A stretch of DNA of 64,000 bases from Myrica gale (Eukaryota > Streptophyta > Magnoliopsida > Fagales > Myricaceae), in the NCBI GenBank assembly GCA_963930655.1, contig OZ005610.1:18784001-18848000 (forward strand), given 5' to 3'. A program made the translations under genes and the position numbers. This document shows, in pieces, positions 34,111 through 45,900 of the stretch. Below the pieces are notes generated by a model. It searched no databases, was not told the origin of the DNA, and worked only from the letters and a program-made list of their open reading frames with translations. The first letter of the stretch is position 1, and the number at the start of each line of letters is the position of its first letter.

Positions 34111-34389
34111 TATAAGATCAAATATTTTTTTTTAATTAGTTGTAATTTTTTTAATGTTAATATTTATGTTAAATATTATTGTATTTATGTTAATATATAA
34201 TTTAGTTTGTTATGTATGTGGGAAATTTTAATTTAAAGACATACTTAATAAAATATGAAGTTAGAGAAAGTGTTATGGACATTAAAGTTGTTGCATAATA
34301 TATTTGAAACTATGTCAATAATTGTTATGGTACTTGCATATTTATTGACTAGATCTAAGTAGTACACAACTTAATATATGGTCTTAGAG

Positions 34390-34800
34390 GCTATAATTTA
34401 GTCATTAAGTATATAGATACATATATATAAATTATTTAGGTTAATTAGCACATATCGTGTATATGATAAATACATATAACGAATAATGTAATGCTTTATA
34501 GAAAACATTTTACTTTTAAATTATAAGTATTATATATTACTACTACCAATTATTTTAATTAAGATTATTATTAGTAGTACCAATGCATGCTACAATGTGT
34601 ATACAATAATAAAGTAGTAATATTAAGATTATTAAAGTACATGAATTATATATTATCTATTAGCACATGTATATGATAAACACATATAATAATCATGCAA
34701 TGTTATATGGAAGATATTATACTTTAAATTATAAGTATTATATATTATTACTACCAATTTATTTTAATTAAGATTATTATATAAAAAAGAGTGTAAAATA
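34390..34800. repeat. Imperfect tandem duplication inside CACTA element B
   Basis: Blocks such as GTATATGATAAA, CATATAA, AATTATAAGTATTATATATT and TTTTAATTAAGATTATTA occur twice in order, about 200 bp apart. Element A has the block once (10110-10220), so the duplication is specific to B. Confidence 0.6.
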
Positions 34801-35159
34801 ATATGTTATGTAATTATATAAATTTTTAAATACTATTACAAATTAAAACTGATTTTAATTCACTAAAAACACATAACATGAATATAGCTTATTATTAAAA
34901 AAACTGAAAAATTACAAATTAAAAAAAACGCTCAAAACGGTGAGTTTTGACAAACTCACCGTTTCTCTCCCTTTAAATTAAACCCTTCCCGCTCCCCCGC
35001 GCCAAGTAAAATCTAAAGTCGCCCCCCCCCTTCTTCTCGCACGATCCCAAATTCCCCCCCGGGATCAGCGTGGGCTCGTGAAGCCGAAGCTTGGAGACTC
35101 CTCCGCAGGAATCAGGTGGCGCTGCTGCGGCACCATCGCCAACGCCATGGCAGTCGGTT

Positions 35160-35240
35160 GAGAGAACTTCAATCGCGACATGAGGGAGTTGCAGGACCTG
35201 TTCTGGAAGCTAAACCCTATGGCCGAGGAGTTCGTGGATT
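35160..35240 (+). pseudogene. Captured CID-type (PAM2 motif) protein fragment
   Basis: The plus strand reads ENFNRDMRELQDLFWKLNPM, then AEEFVDL. This contains the PAM2 core LNPMAEEFV, which binds the PABC domain of poly(A)-binding protein, in the context (MREL...LSKLNPMAEEFVP) found in plant CID8-13-type RNA-binding proteins. A TGA lies just upstream in frame and the usual P after FV is replaced. Only this N-terminal piece is present. Confidence 0.6.
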
Positions 35241-35456
35241 TAGTGATTGATCCCATTCGGGTTGCAGAGAGGGCTATGAAATGGCATCTCGAATAGCTTT
35301 TGAGAATTTAGAGCGCATACTAAGAAGTTTGATTTTGAACCGTCAAATTTGGAGCCTTTGATGCAAACTCGCATGACTACTTTATCCTCGAAGATGTAAG
35401 TTTGCTGCATCTTCTTTTGTGTTTTGCAGTCCAAAGCTTTCGTATACTCTTACTCT

Positions 35457-37742
35457 ATGGCTTCTCTAACCCCAATTTCCCAATCCCAGTCTTATTTCAA
35501 CAAACCGCATATCCCAATTCCTCCTTCGTTCTCGAGCCCTCTTTCCAATTTCTCGCTCAAGAAGAGTGGTCGCCTTCGGTTTAATCTCAAGATGACGCAA
35601 GCACCCTTGAAGGCTGTGGTTATTTCCGCGACGACGGCAGAGAAGCCCCGCAAGCGGTACCCGGGTGAGTCCAAGCCCCAAGGGGTTTGTGGAGGAGATG
35701 AGGTTCGTGGCGATGAAGTTGCACACCAAAGACCAAGCGAGGGAGGGAGAGAAGGAGGTCAAGGAGCCGGAGGAGCGGCCCGTGGCAAAGTGGGAACCCA
35801 TAATCGATGGCTACTTGAGGTTCCTTGTCGAGAGCAAGTTGGTCTACGACACACTCGAGGGGATAGTCGAGAAGGCGGCTTTTCCTTCCTGTGAGTTGTC
35901 AGTGTTTTAATCAGTTAGTTTTCAATTTTTCTTTTCTGAAGACTTTTTGTTGTTTGGAGTTATGTGGAGCCCTTTTGGAATTTTTGATTTACGAATGGGC
36001 TTTGGTTTCGTTATTTTGATTTGCCTCAGGCGATAGTGAGATTTTATTATGATCAATTCTGCTTGGATTGTTACTGCGTTTCTTTGTTCTCGATTTCTGT
36101 TGAGGGCTGTTATTACGCTTTTGGTTTCTTTTTTGGGGTTCTAGGGTTCCTAGTTTTCTATTTCTTTTATCGAGAATAAGGAGGAGTAAAGCGACTATTT
36201 GGTTTGATGTTATTCATTTGGATCTAATTTATGTTCTGCATTTCATATTGGAATTGATACTCCAATGCCTGCGTACTTGCGACTTTGAGTTCAATTTCTG
36301 AATGTAGATGGACGGGCATTTTTGTGGAGTATTCATCATTTAGCATTCAGCTGTTGTCTAATGAAACATACATACCGAGTTTTCCATCTTTGTTGAGTGA
36401 CTTTGTGATCTGATGCATCTAGGGCCTTTTTATGATTTTGTTGTGAAGTATGAAATTTCAAGCTTCCATGTTTTGGTGGGATAGAGATCTAGTGCTAGCT
36501 GTGGCTTGACATCCTATGTATGTACGTATATGCTCATGAATGTTTGCAGTTTTTTAAGGAGCTTAAAAGTTCAGATATTATGTGCTTTTTGTTGTAGATG
36601 CTGAGTTCAGAAACACAGGATTAGAAAGGTCTGGAAAAATTGGCTAAAGATTTGGAGTGGTTCAAGGAGCAAGGGTATGCCATCCCAGAACCTTCATCTC
36701 CTGGTGTGAGATATGCCCAATACCTGAAGGAATTATCAGAGAAGGATCCTCAAGCATTTCTCTGCCACTTCTACAATGTTTATTTTGCTGAAAGTGCTAG
36801 AGGTCGTATGATTGGGAAAAAGGTAATCAACATTTCTGTGAACCTGTATTTATTACGGTATACTGTCTTGACACTGGCCCTATCCCATAGAGTGAGACCC
36901 ACATGCCGGTTGCAGGTGTGAACTTGTGTTGGTGTCCTTTGATATGCAATCCTAATAACATAGGGATATCACCAAAATTTTCAGGTGTTCCTTTCCCTTT
37001 AATTGGTCTTTGCAGTGCTGATTGTGCAACATAGATTATAGTATTCCCATTATTTCACATTTTTCATTCTACAATGGAGGCAATCATTTAAAGAAAGTAA
37101 ATTATGGTCTGTTGAAGTCAGAATGTGTTTTTCTTCTCCTTTGCTGTGCCGACTCGTTCACTGAAAGTGCACCTGCTGCCCAGTGTGTCGCCTCATTTGT
37201 GTGGTACATAGGATGCAGGACCTTCACATTTTTTAGAGCTCTTTTTTATCTGAATTTTTTTTTGTATGGTTTGTGTTTTTATGGTATATAGGCTAACTGT
37301 TCCAGCAGCTATGAAGTATGAGTTTAGTCTTACATTGAAACGTTTCCATAACCTTTTTACTCTTCAAGTTAGATAGACTACAAATGTGTAGGGGGCGTCT
37401 CGTATCTGATTCTGTATTTGAACCCTATGGGTCCATTTGCCAATTTACAGCTCATAGTATCTAAATGAACACCCCCCTTCCCCCCTGGATGGGGGGCGTT
37501 TTTTTTTTTCATTTCGTACCCCTGTCCATCACCCTTTCCTCTCTATCTTCTCTCCTATCCTGCCCACTCTAGGCATTGAACACTATTGGTCTTATTTTTG
37601 AAAATACATTCCCAACCCATGGCAGCTTTGGCAGTTTAGTTTAGTTTGCAAGTTACCTGACTCACTTTCATTTTTTATTACCCTATTCAGGTAGCAGAAA
37701 AGATACTGAACGTCAAGGAGTTGGAATTTTACAAATGGGATG
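35457..37742 (+). pseudogene. HO1: Captured plastid heme oxygenase 1 gene fragment
   Basis: HO1/HY1 opens heme to biliverdin in plastids for phytochrome chromophore synthesis. Exon 1 (35457-35890) encodes a transit peptide (MASLTPISQSQSYF...) and the mature start. A 7-bp insertion at about 35676-35682 shifts the frame before GFVEEMRFVAMKLHTKDQA, which still has the proximal heme ligand His. VAKWEPIIDGYLRFLVESKL and VYDTLEGIVEKAAFPS follow. Exon 2 (36598-36822) has an extra G near 36632, then [20 protein letters not shown] and [15 protein letters not shown]. Exon 3 starts at 37691 with [17 protein letters not shown] and then switches to another gene at about 37743. Introns are retained. The C-terminal helix region is missing, so this is a dead fragment. 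Confidence 0.85.
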
Positions 37743-37840
37743 CAACGAGAAAAGCTCGCTTTGGTGTGCTTCCTCGGTATGCAAAGGATGACCTGCTAAT
37801 CAGATGGTTCGACCTTCCAATTGCTTCATATTCCACAATG
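37743..37840 (+). pseudogene. Captured carotenoid cleavage dioxygenase (CCD1-like) fragment fused to HO1 exon 3
   Basis: Directly after the HO1 codons for FYKWD the frame continues [20 protein letters not shown], then RWFDLP. This is the conserved CCD1-type segment [11 protein letters not shown]...LIRWFELPNCFIFHN. One base is missing in the LPNCFIFHN part (CTTCCAATTGCTTCATATTC), shifting the frame. The piece ends at a GTGTGC donor-like site at 37841. The junction with HO1 lies within an exon and has no spacer. Confidence 0.75.
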
Positions 37841-38100
37841 GTGTGCTTTATTGGTTTACGGTCTCTTCTTCTGCATCAGAATGCCTTTTAAATTTATGTT
37901 GTTTTTGGACGAAGTTGTTGGTTTCTAACCTATAACATCTGCACCAGGCCCAAAATATTAGTTGTATGCAATTCTTTAGGCATTGCCCCGGGGGGGAATT
38001 TTTTGACCCATTTTATCTAGAGTTATATACAAGTAGATATTTTGTTTACATAAATCTTTTGTTTATTTCTATTTCTCATGTGATATTTATTTTATATTAC

Positions 38101-38160
38101 AGGAATTCAAGATAGAGAATGTTGATGTGTCAAAGGAAGAAGATTTTAATTGGTCCTTGC
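38101..38160 (+). other. Coding-like fragment, source not recognised
   Basis: After TTACAG at 38101-38102 the sequence reads EFKIENVDVSKEEDFNW, which looks like an exon end but was not assigned to a family. It may be the last captured exon in element B. Confidence 0.25.
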
Positions 38161-38340
38161 TTATTGTATTGTATTTGAATATTTTAGTCGGTCCTTACTT
38201 ATTGTTATTTTATATTAGAAATTTGTTACTTTTTAAATTACTTGTAGAGATTCTTGTATTTATTGTAAAATATTATTAATCATTGATGAAATATATTTTA
38301 TTTTATTATCATTGTTCTTTAAGTTTTTACATTCTATGAA

Positions 38341-38588
38341 TTATTATTATTAAAATAAATTTGTATTACCGATTAAAAAAGCATGTATAGAAAAATATAG
38401 GAAAAAATTTAGTGGTGTAAAAAAAACGTTGGAACAGACCTGACCGCCGCTAAAAGTCTGTGCCAGTGTTGTCACGAAACGCTGCGAAAAAGCGTAATTG
38501 CATTCTGACGGTCTATACATGCTTTTTTTAATCAGTAATACAAATTTATTTTAATAATAATAAATTTAGTGGTGTAAAAAAAACGTGG
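38341..38588. repeat. Inverted duplication at the right end of CACTA element B
   Basis: ATTATTATTAAAATAAATTT and GTATTACCGATTAAAAAAGC (38341-38392) recur as the reverse complement at about 38512-38565 (GCTTTTTTTAATCAGTAATA, AATTTATTTTAATAATAATA). In addition AATTTAGTGGTGTAAAAAAA occurs as a direct repeat at about 38407 and 38567. The right terminus was evidently rearranged. Confidence 0.7.
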
Positions 38589-39030
38589 TCTCTATAATGA
38601 TAGAAATCAATAAGATATATTAGTATAAGTGTTTAATGTTTATTCACTTTTTCTTTGTTGATTTCTTTGTAGCGATAAATTCAATGCTAATTTGTGCTAC
38701 AAATTGTATAGAAAATTATGACGAATTAAACATTATTTTTTAATTTTTTTAAAAAATTCTTAATTTCTATAATGGGCAAGCCAAAGACCATTTATTCCGT
38801 TTTTAAGAAAAAAGGATGATGATCCAATTTCTACAATGTCTCTATTCTCTAAAACATCGTGGAATCCTGCTTTAATAAAAAGATTCTGTGATTAATTCAT
38901 TTTTACATCCTCTTCTTAGCATAGTATCAATCGATTTCAAAATAATTTTTGAATTTTTTTAACGCATGTTAACTATATTATATTGTTATCTCTCCCAATA
39001 CAATAATCTTGGTTCCGCCACTAATTAAAG

Positions 39031-39140
39031 TCTCGATTTTAACTTGTAGGATGTTTGGTATTGTCATCCTAGTACCAAAATCAATGTTTGACATTGTCAT
39101 ATTAGGACTTTTGGTACAAGTTAAAAGTGAGACTCCAATG
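39031..39140. repeat. Short foldback sequence
   Basis: GTCTCGATTTTAACTTGTA at the left faces TACAAGTTAAAAGTGAGAC at the right, with further inverted similarity inward (GGTATTGTCATCCTA against TGACATTGTCATATTAGG). The unit is about 105 bp. A terminus-like TTCCGCCACT just to the left (39012-39021) resembles the hAT-like ends at 22256 and 23361. Confidence 0.55.
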
Positions 39141-39754
39141 ACTTTTTCATCGTATAACTTAATGCTGTTGGAGGACAAACGATATTGGTCTAGTTAGTCA
39201 AACAAATTAGATGTACTTACCTTCTGCGTGTGAAATAAATTAAAAAAAGAAGCAAAACTAAAATTTTAAACCAAATTCCAAAAACAAAACAAAACAAAAT
39301 CAAACACGAAATTGACTCTGAAATTTTACTACCAAGAAATTAACTCTCAAATTTAAAAATAGGATAAAGGTGTAGTTGAGTACAACGTGACAATTTTAAC
39401 CGTTTGTGATGTAGATTGTAAAATACATTTATAAATCAATCCTCAATCATAAAATTGGCACGCTAGCATATTTGATTGATCCTATGTAATAAAGGAAAAT
39501 ATGTATTTTGTAAAGAAAAGTTATCTAATATTATGGTCATTTATAGAAATATCTTGGACAAATTCTAATATTCAAGTGAACTTTCAACACATGTATATAG
39601 TTGTATTTTGTTTTTGGACAAAGAAAAGATTAAACAATGATATTTTAAAATCTTTTAGAGATTGCTAAAAAAAATTTTATGTCCTTAAACCCATTGAATT
39701 ATATTTTATTCTGTCAATTTGAGATTAAAATTACGTAGTATGAAAAAAAGAACC

Positions 39755-39765
39755 CTATAAAAAAA
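39755..39765 (+). promoter_or_regulatory. Possible TATA box of DPH6
   Basis: CTATAAAAAAA lies about 210 bp before the DPH6 start codon, in AT-rich DNA. The position is plausible for a core promoter, but AT-rich surroundings make chance matches likely. Confidence 0.35.
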
Positions 39766-39965
39766 TAAGTCTTTCTTCTAAACAATTGTGTTTTTGGTCT
39801 TCCTTTTCTCGGGTCAAATGTCAGCTCCTACTCACTTAAAACCCTCTGAAAAACAATGGCAAATGATCGTTAATGGCATTCGTCCACCGGTTTTGAAAAC
39901 CCTAAACACAGTTGGTGGTTTGTTGGTATCACGCGGTTCACGTACCAGCCGGAGATAGCTAAAAG

Positions 39966-42900
39966 ATGAAGGTGGTGGCATTGGTGAGCGGCGGCAAGGA
40001 CAGCTGCTACGCCATGATTAAGTGTATCCAATACGGTCACCAGGTTTATTTTCTTTCTTTCCTTTCCCCCCTTTTTTTGGTCCCATAGAAAATCCTGGAA
40101 AATTCTAACAAGGAATGTTTTGAGTCTTATGTACGTAATTCTCTTTGTCTCTTTTGGTTTTTTTGTTCGCAAGTTGACAAGCTTCCTAGGCCCATTTGGG
40201 GGGCGGGGGGGGGGGGGGGGGGGGCGGTGTTAGTTCTGAAAAAATAATTGAAAAATATGGAAGTGCCGTGTTTGGTTGATATCGTGATATAGTGAGGAAA
40301 TCGAAGGGAAGCTAAGGGAGTATAGAATCTCTGTTTTGACTCCTATCTGGGTGTTTGTAAAACTTAGTCTTCTGATATAGTAACAAAAACATGTTTGGGT
40401 TGGACGCTGGAGAGTTTAAGAAAGCAGAAAAATAAGAGTCAGGTAAACACTACAGGATAGAATGATTTCTCTGCAAGAAGACTACCTTCGTGACTAGTAG
40501 ATTGTAGAAATGGGAAAAAGGAAAATTGGGGTTTTCAATATTTGGGTTTGGAAATAAGGAAATCAGAAGCCTGGATTCAGAAGAAATTTTTTTTTTTGAT
40601 AAGTAAGGATTCAGAAGAACATTAGATAACTATTGTAACGAACCATGGGGAGCGCTAGCCACATCTGCGCTTTGACTTTAGAAAGACCAGTCAATGTTAT
40701 TTTTGAATCCCCTTGAATCGTTATAAGCTCCAGTTCTACTCAGTAAGGAATCAATGTGGGTCTTGGCCTTATATCATTATTTTCTCATTACTTGTCCTCT
40801 GCCACTCCATGTGAGACTCGGGGTGTCACAACTATAGATTCCAAATTGCAATCAAATATTCCAAGTTGTAATATTCAGTGTTTGCTTTCCTTTCCATAAG
40901 CCAATTATAGTGGCTTGCAGTTCTAGTTTTCAGTTTTAAGATTTGTGTTTGATCCGTGTGGGTTGGTTGATAGTTATCAAAAGAAAAACAAAAAAAAAGT
41001 GATGTCTTGTTGCTTTTGTAGGTTGTTGCATTGGCAAACTTGATGCCGGCCGATGATTCAGTGGACGAGCTTAATAGTTACATGTACCAAACTGTTAGTC
41101 TCCCTCCATCTCTTTTTTCCCTGTTGGAGATTTGTTTAAGATTTTCTTGAAGCTTTGGAAAATATCAGAAAAAGAAACAGCAGTAATTGATCAATGTATT
41201 AACCAGGAAGAAGTATAATTTATTGATGCTGCTCTGAAGCATGATGTTTCCTTTAATTCTGCTTTAGAGTTTTTAATGAATTGTGATTGGATTTGACGCT
41301 GGATAGATATAGGTGCTATGGCAATTAACTTTCCAGCAAAAGAGTAAGAAGAGGCTGGGTGATCTATGGAAGTGATTCTTTCTTACCTCACAATAAGAAT
41401 TGTTGACAAAGTCTTAATAAACTTTTCTTTGTACACATCTTTGTGTTTATCTCCTTGCTGCAAGTTTTTTTCCTTTTTTGCGCTCTATTTTTTTTTTGGT
41501 TACAATACTAGATAATAAAGGGTAGTTTCTTTATAGATGACAAGCACATAGAGATTTGTTCTTATTTCGCTTTGTTTAGTATTTGATTGGGATTGCCGAA
41601 TTATTTCTTCAGGTTGGGCACCAAATAATTGTCACGTATGCAGAATGCATGGGGCTGCCATTGTTCAGACGGCGAATACGTGGATCTACAAGGCAAGCAT
41701 TTTTAATTGGTGACTTTTTTGATAAAACGAATTATCCGATCTTTTTTTCTGATAAGTAAGGAAAGCTCTATTGATAGAAAAAGGTGACAGAGCAGTACAA
41801 AGGGCTGTATTGAACCATCTACAACAAACAAGCTGGAAAACTAAGAAAATCATTGAAGTTTACAAAGGAGAACTCAACACCCCATTAGTCCACAGAAACA
41901 AAGTGTGCATCATATTTCCCTTTAAACATTCTAAGGACATACCCGAATCTTCAAGTCCATTCCTCTCCCTCCATAAGCTCCACCAAATGTACAAAGGTAT
42001 CATTTTCCACACAGTCAACGCCAAGGGGTTGTTGAACTTCCTCTTCCAACACTTAGCACCCCACCCACCCTCTTAGGCATCACCCAAGGGTAGTTAATGA
42101 GACTAAGCATTTTAAAACGACTTATCCGATCTTGGGAACTTAAAACAATCTCTTTCTCCTCACGGAATTAACAAAGCGATCATAAGTTGTAATACCATCT
42201 GTGCAAGGCTTCAGTGGTGGAGCCCTATGTAGACTAGGGGAGGCATTGAATCTCCAAAGATTTGGGAGATCTTTGAGATGTATATGCTTAACATAGAAGG
42301 CTTCATAGAGGCTATACTTTTGGCCCCCCAATCCCAAGTTCTTAAATTGTTCTTTGGGAATATACACATCGATATATTTCTTTGCAAGAGTAAATTTTTT
42401 TGTAGCAAGTTGTAATCACTCTTTGACAATGAATGAATGTTGCCCTATTCTATAGGGAGCTGGTATATCTATATCCCCATTTGTAATTCGTCACCCATAT
42501 AATTACTATGGCCAATTTGTCACCATAAATTATCTTAAACTAAAGGTTGAGAAAAGCAAAACAACTTAAGCGTTTATATTTTTTTTTTCTCTTCAAGGTT
42601 TCTCTTCAGATAGCATTGAGACATTGAAATAAGAGTGCGCCACGCTGAACACTTAGCTAAACTGTCGAGGTTTTTATTTAAATTTCTAGCTTGTGGAAAT
42701 TTTGCCCTTTTTTTCTTAAAATTATTTACAGCAAACGATTTCAAGAGGAAAAAGAAGTTGAGAATATCCCATCTCGGTATAGTAAATGTATACTAATAAT
42801 ACACATTATAATCGAGCAAGTACTTTTTGTAATGCCTTTAGAATTCGTAGCTGAGTGTTCACACAGAGCTTTTTGCCTTTCTGGATTTGACGCTTTCAAG

Positions 42901-45900
42901 CGGGACTGATCCTAGGGTTAGATTTGGTTACTTGCTTACAGGTGCAGGTCCTAGGACATGTCACTTTCTCCTCATGGTTTATTCATAGTCCTTTAGGTTG
43001 TTGTTAAGTAGAAAAAAAATGTTTTCTCCGTTCTCTCTCCTCTTCCCTCTTCTCCCGGCAGTTTGCTTCGGTTGTTAGTTTGTTCTTTCGATTAGATTTT
43101 CCCGGTTGAGTGTTCTGTAGCTTTAGCAGGCAGCCACCGGTGTGTGGTGTTTGGGGTTGTTTTTGATGGGTTTCTCCCGGAGTTTTAGAGTCGAAGCCAA
43201 GGAGTTCCATGTGCTTGCTAATGATGGTGGTGCAGTTAAGATCACAGAATGGAGTAGAAAAGCTGTTAGTTTGATTTCCATGGGGAAATTTGGAGCAGTA
43301 TGGATAGTTAATATGGCTGATAAACTGTTGGCAGCTGTAGGGGACCGATCCTTTGTCTTGAAAGCCAATGATGTCTCGCGAGCTTTCCTTGCATAGAGGT
43401 GTACAAATAAGGCGGGAAGGTACGTAGCCATCTCTGAATTTGGAGAGGGCCGATGTAGGGGAGTGATTCTCGTTCCAGAAGGCAAGGGTGGAGAAGGGTG
43501 GAGGTTGCTGGCTGGGGTGTTCCAAGAGGTGATCGATCACCTCCATAGTGGTGAAGTTATAAGTGGAAATAAGGGGAAGCATCTTTATGGTCAGGAGGGA
43601 CTGAGGGGAGGGCTCTCTTTCACTAAAGTAGTAAAAAAGGGAAGTCAGTGGTGGGCACAGGAAGGCAGGAGTCGTCTGTAGGGTGTTATGCAGAAGATGG
43701 AAAAAAAGAAGATGCCTTTGCAAGTGCAGAAAAAGCATCCAAACCAAATGGTTTTTTTTCCAAGGATGTGAAACTGGAGGGGCTGGAGTGAGAAGGGGTG
43801 GAGCGGGGAAAATGAAAGAGTCGCATGCAAATCTGGAAGATGCCGTTTCACTTTCCAAGAGCCAGGCATTTAATGCAGAGGTGGCCTACGGTGAGGCACT
43901 TGACGTGTCTTTTTGGAGGAAAAAATTGTTGGGATTAAGAAAAGACTTAGACAATATACTTGAGTTGATGGGATGTGAGTCTGGGCCGGGCTTCTTGCAT
44001 TTGGACCCTGGCAACAATGCTGTGATTATGATTGGAATGGTACAGGGACAGGGAGATGGGTCAGGCCCAATCTTTCTAGCCCAGAAGATGTGGTATTGTC
44101 TTAGCTAGAGGTGGGTTTGCCTGGCTGGGCTTCCTCGTTTGGGCTGAAATCTGGTGATCAAGAGGCCTTAGTTGGCTATTCGGGGGCACTGGATGGGAAG
44201 GCAGGTGGGGTTCTTCATGGATCAGGGTCGGGTCACGTTGGCGTTACTACTCTCCCGCATGAGTTTGGAGTCGCAAAGCTTGGAGGCTTGGCTGGTGGTA
44301 CTATCCACCTTCCGTCGGCGGTAGCCCACTCGTCGGCGCCTTCTGTTGTGGCTGGCGAATTCCCGGAGGCCATACCCGCGCCGGAGTTGACGTTGGAAAC
44401 TCCAATCTTGCTTGCCGAAAAGGAGATTTCATCTTCTGGGGTGTCGGAAGCTATTGATGTGGGCACAGAGTTGGTGGATGACTCTGCTTTGGTACTTTTA
44501 GAAGGGGCCGAGTTAGCTAGAGTGGTGGGGGTGTCTAAGGCTTTCGGCCTTGGGCTAGAGAAGTGTTTTGCTGATGGGTTGTCTCGGGATGGGCCACCGA
44601 ATCTGAATATCTTGGCTGTAAATGATTTTGGGACCTCTCATATTGATTTTATTAAAGCTGATAGTGTTGAGAGATCGTCAAACGATGAGGACGATAGGGA
44701 AAGGGAGCTGCCTTTGGTGGCTGTCAAGGAACCAGTGTATGGATCCTTTGGCAGTGTTGCCCAGATGGTGAGAGGCATGAGTGCAAGAGTGGAGGGGCAT
44801 CGGGGTTGGTGTTAGAAATGGTGTCTTCTTTTAGGCATATGGTGGGTCTATCCTATGAAGGTTATGAGGAAGATTTGATGAGTCTCTTTGCTGCTTTGGA
44901 AAGAGATAGGGAGCAGAGTGGCTTTAAAACACCAAGTAAGAAGGGAGGAAAATTAATGAGAGAGCTTAAAGGGTTAGAGTCATCTATAAATTACGATGGG
45001 AAGGCTGCGACCTCTAAGAGGGGTAAGAGTGAGGGGAGGGCACTGTTGGTGATCCGATGATGCCTAAAATTATTTCTTGGAATGTTAGGGGGCTCAATGA
45101 CAAAGCAAAGTTTAGAGGTGTAGGGCACTTATTAAGGGGTTGGAGACCGGACTTGGTTTGTCTTCAGGAAACCAAGGTGACTGTTATGTCTAGGGATGTG
45201 ATTAGGAGGGTATGGGGGGTCCTCATGTGAAGTGGTGTAATTTGGAGGCGGATGGTGCCTCGGGGGGTATTTTGTTATAGTGGGACACGAGGGTGATTGA
45301 GTTGATGGACTCGTGCATTGGTTCTTTTTCTGTTACTGCGATCTTTAAGAATCTACTGGATAGGGTAGAGTGGATGTTTTATGGTGTTTATGGTCCCAAC
45401 GTTGATAGTAGTAGGAGTTTGTTGTGGGATGAGTTGGCAAGGGTTCAAACTCTGTGGGATCTTCCTTGGTGCATTGGGGGAGACTTCAATGTCACTCGTT
45501 TTCCTCGTGAAAGGTTGGGGGGAGGGGTGGTTTCAGCTATGGAGGAGTTCTCAGATTTTATATCGGAGTTGGGATTATTGGATATCCCATTATCGGGGTG
45601 CCTTTACGTGGTCCAACAATAGTCATTCATTCTTGGTCGAGGATTGATCGCTTTCTGTTTAATCCTAGATGAGAGTCTTTATTTCCTGAAGGCTCTCAGA
45701 AGAGGCTATCTCGTTTATATTCGGACCATTTCCCCATTATTTTGGTGGATGGCAGGGTTAGAGGTGGGAAGAGACCCTTTCGTTTTGAAAACATGTGGTT
45801 GAAGGAGGATGGTTTTTTAGATAGGATTAAGGGGTGGTGGGAGTCTTTCGAGTTCTTGGGTTCTCCTAGCTTTTTGGAGATCTAAGTATCCGAAAGTCTT

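Larger units (their letters stand above)
33705..38590 (+). mobile_element. CACTA-type transposon carrying three host gene fragments (element B)
   Basis: It begins CACTACAAAAAAAAGGTC. A GCGGCG/CGCCGC subterminal array follows (33720-34110), then an AT-rich block homologous to that of element A, sharing GCTCAAAACGGTGAGTTTTG and TCTCTCCCTTTAAATTAAAC. The interior carries a PAM2/CID-type fragment, heme oxygenase exons and a carotenoid dioxygenase piece, all in + orientation. A further block like element A's right interior lies at about 38200-38370. The right subterminal repeats (38400-38500) are short and run into an inverted duplication, and the terminal TIR is not intact. No transposase was found. 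Confidence 0.75.

Noticed and set aside
35065..35256. Minus-strand ORF in CACTA element B
   Set aside because: It is antisense to the PAM2/CID-like fragment, which has the recognisable motif.
41613..41704. GT donor for DPH6 exon 3
   Set aside because: No GT near the end of the conserved sequence keeps the phase; only the GC donor at 41693 restores the expected Arg.
43004..43858. Long minus-strand ORF (284 codons)
   Set aside because: It is the antisense of LINE 1 ORF1, low in complexity (Ser/Thr/Pro/His), and has no known domain.
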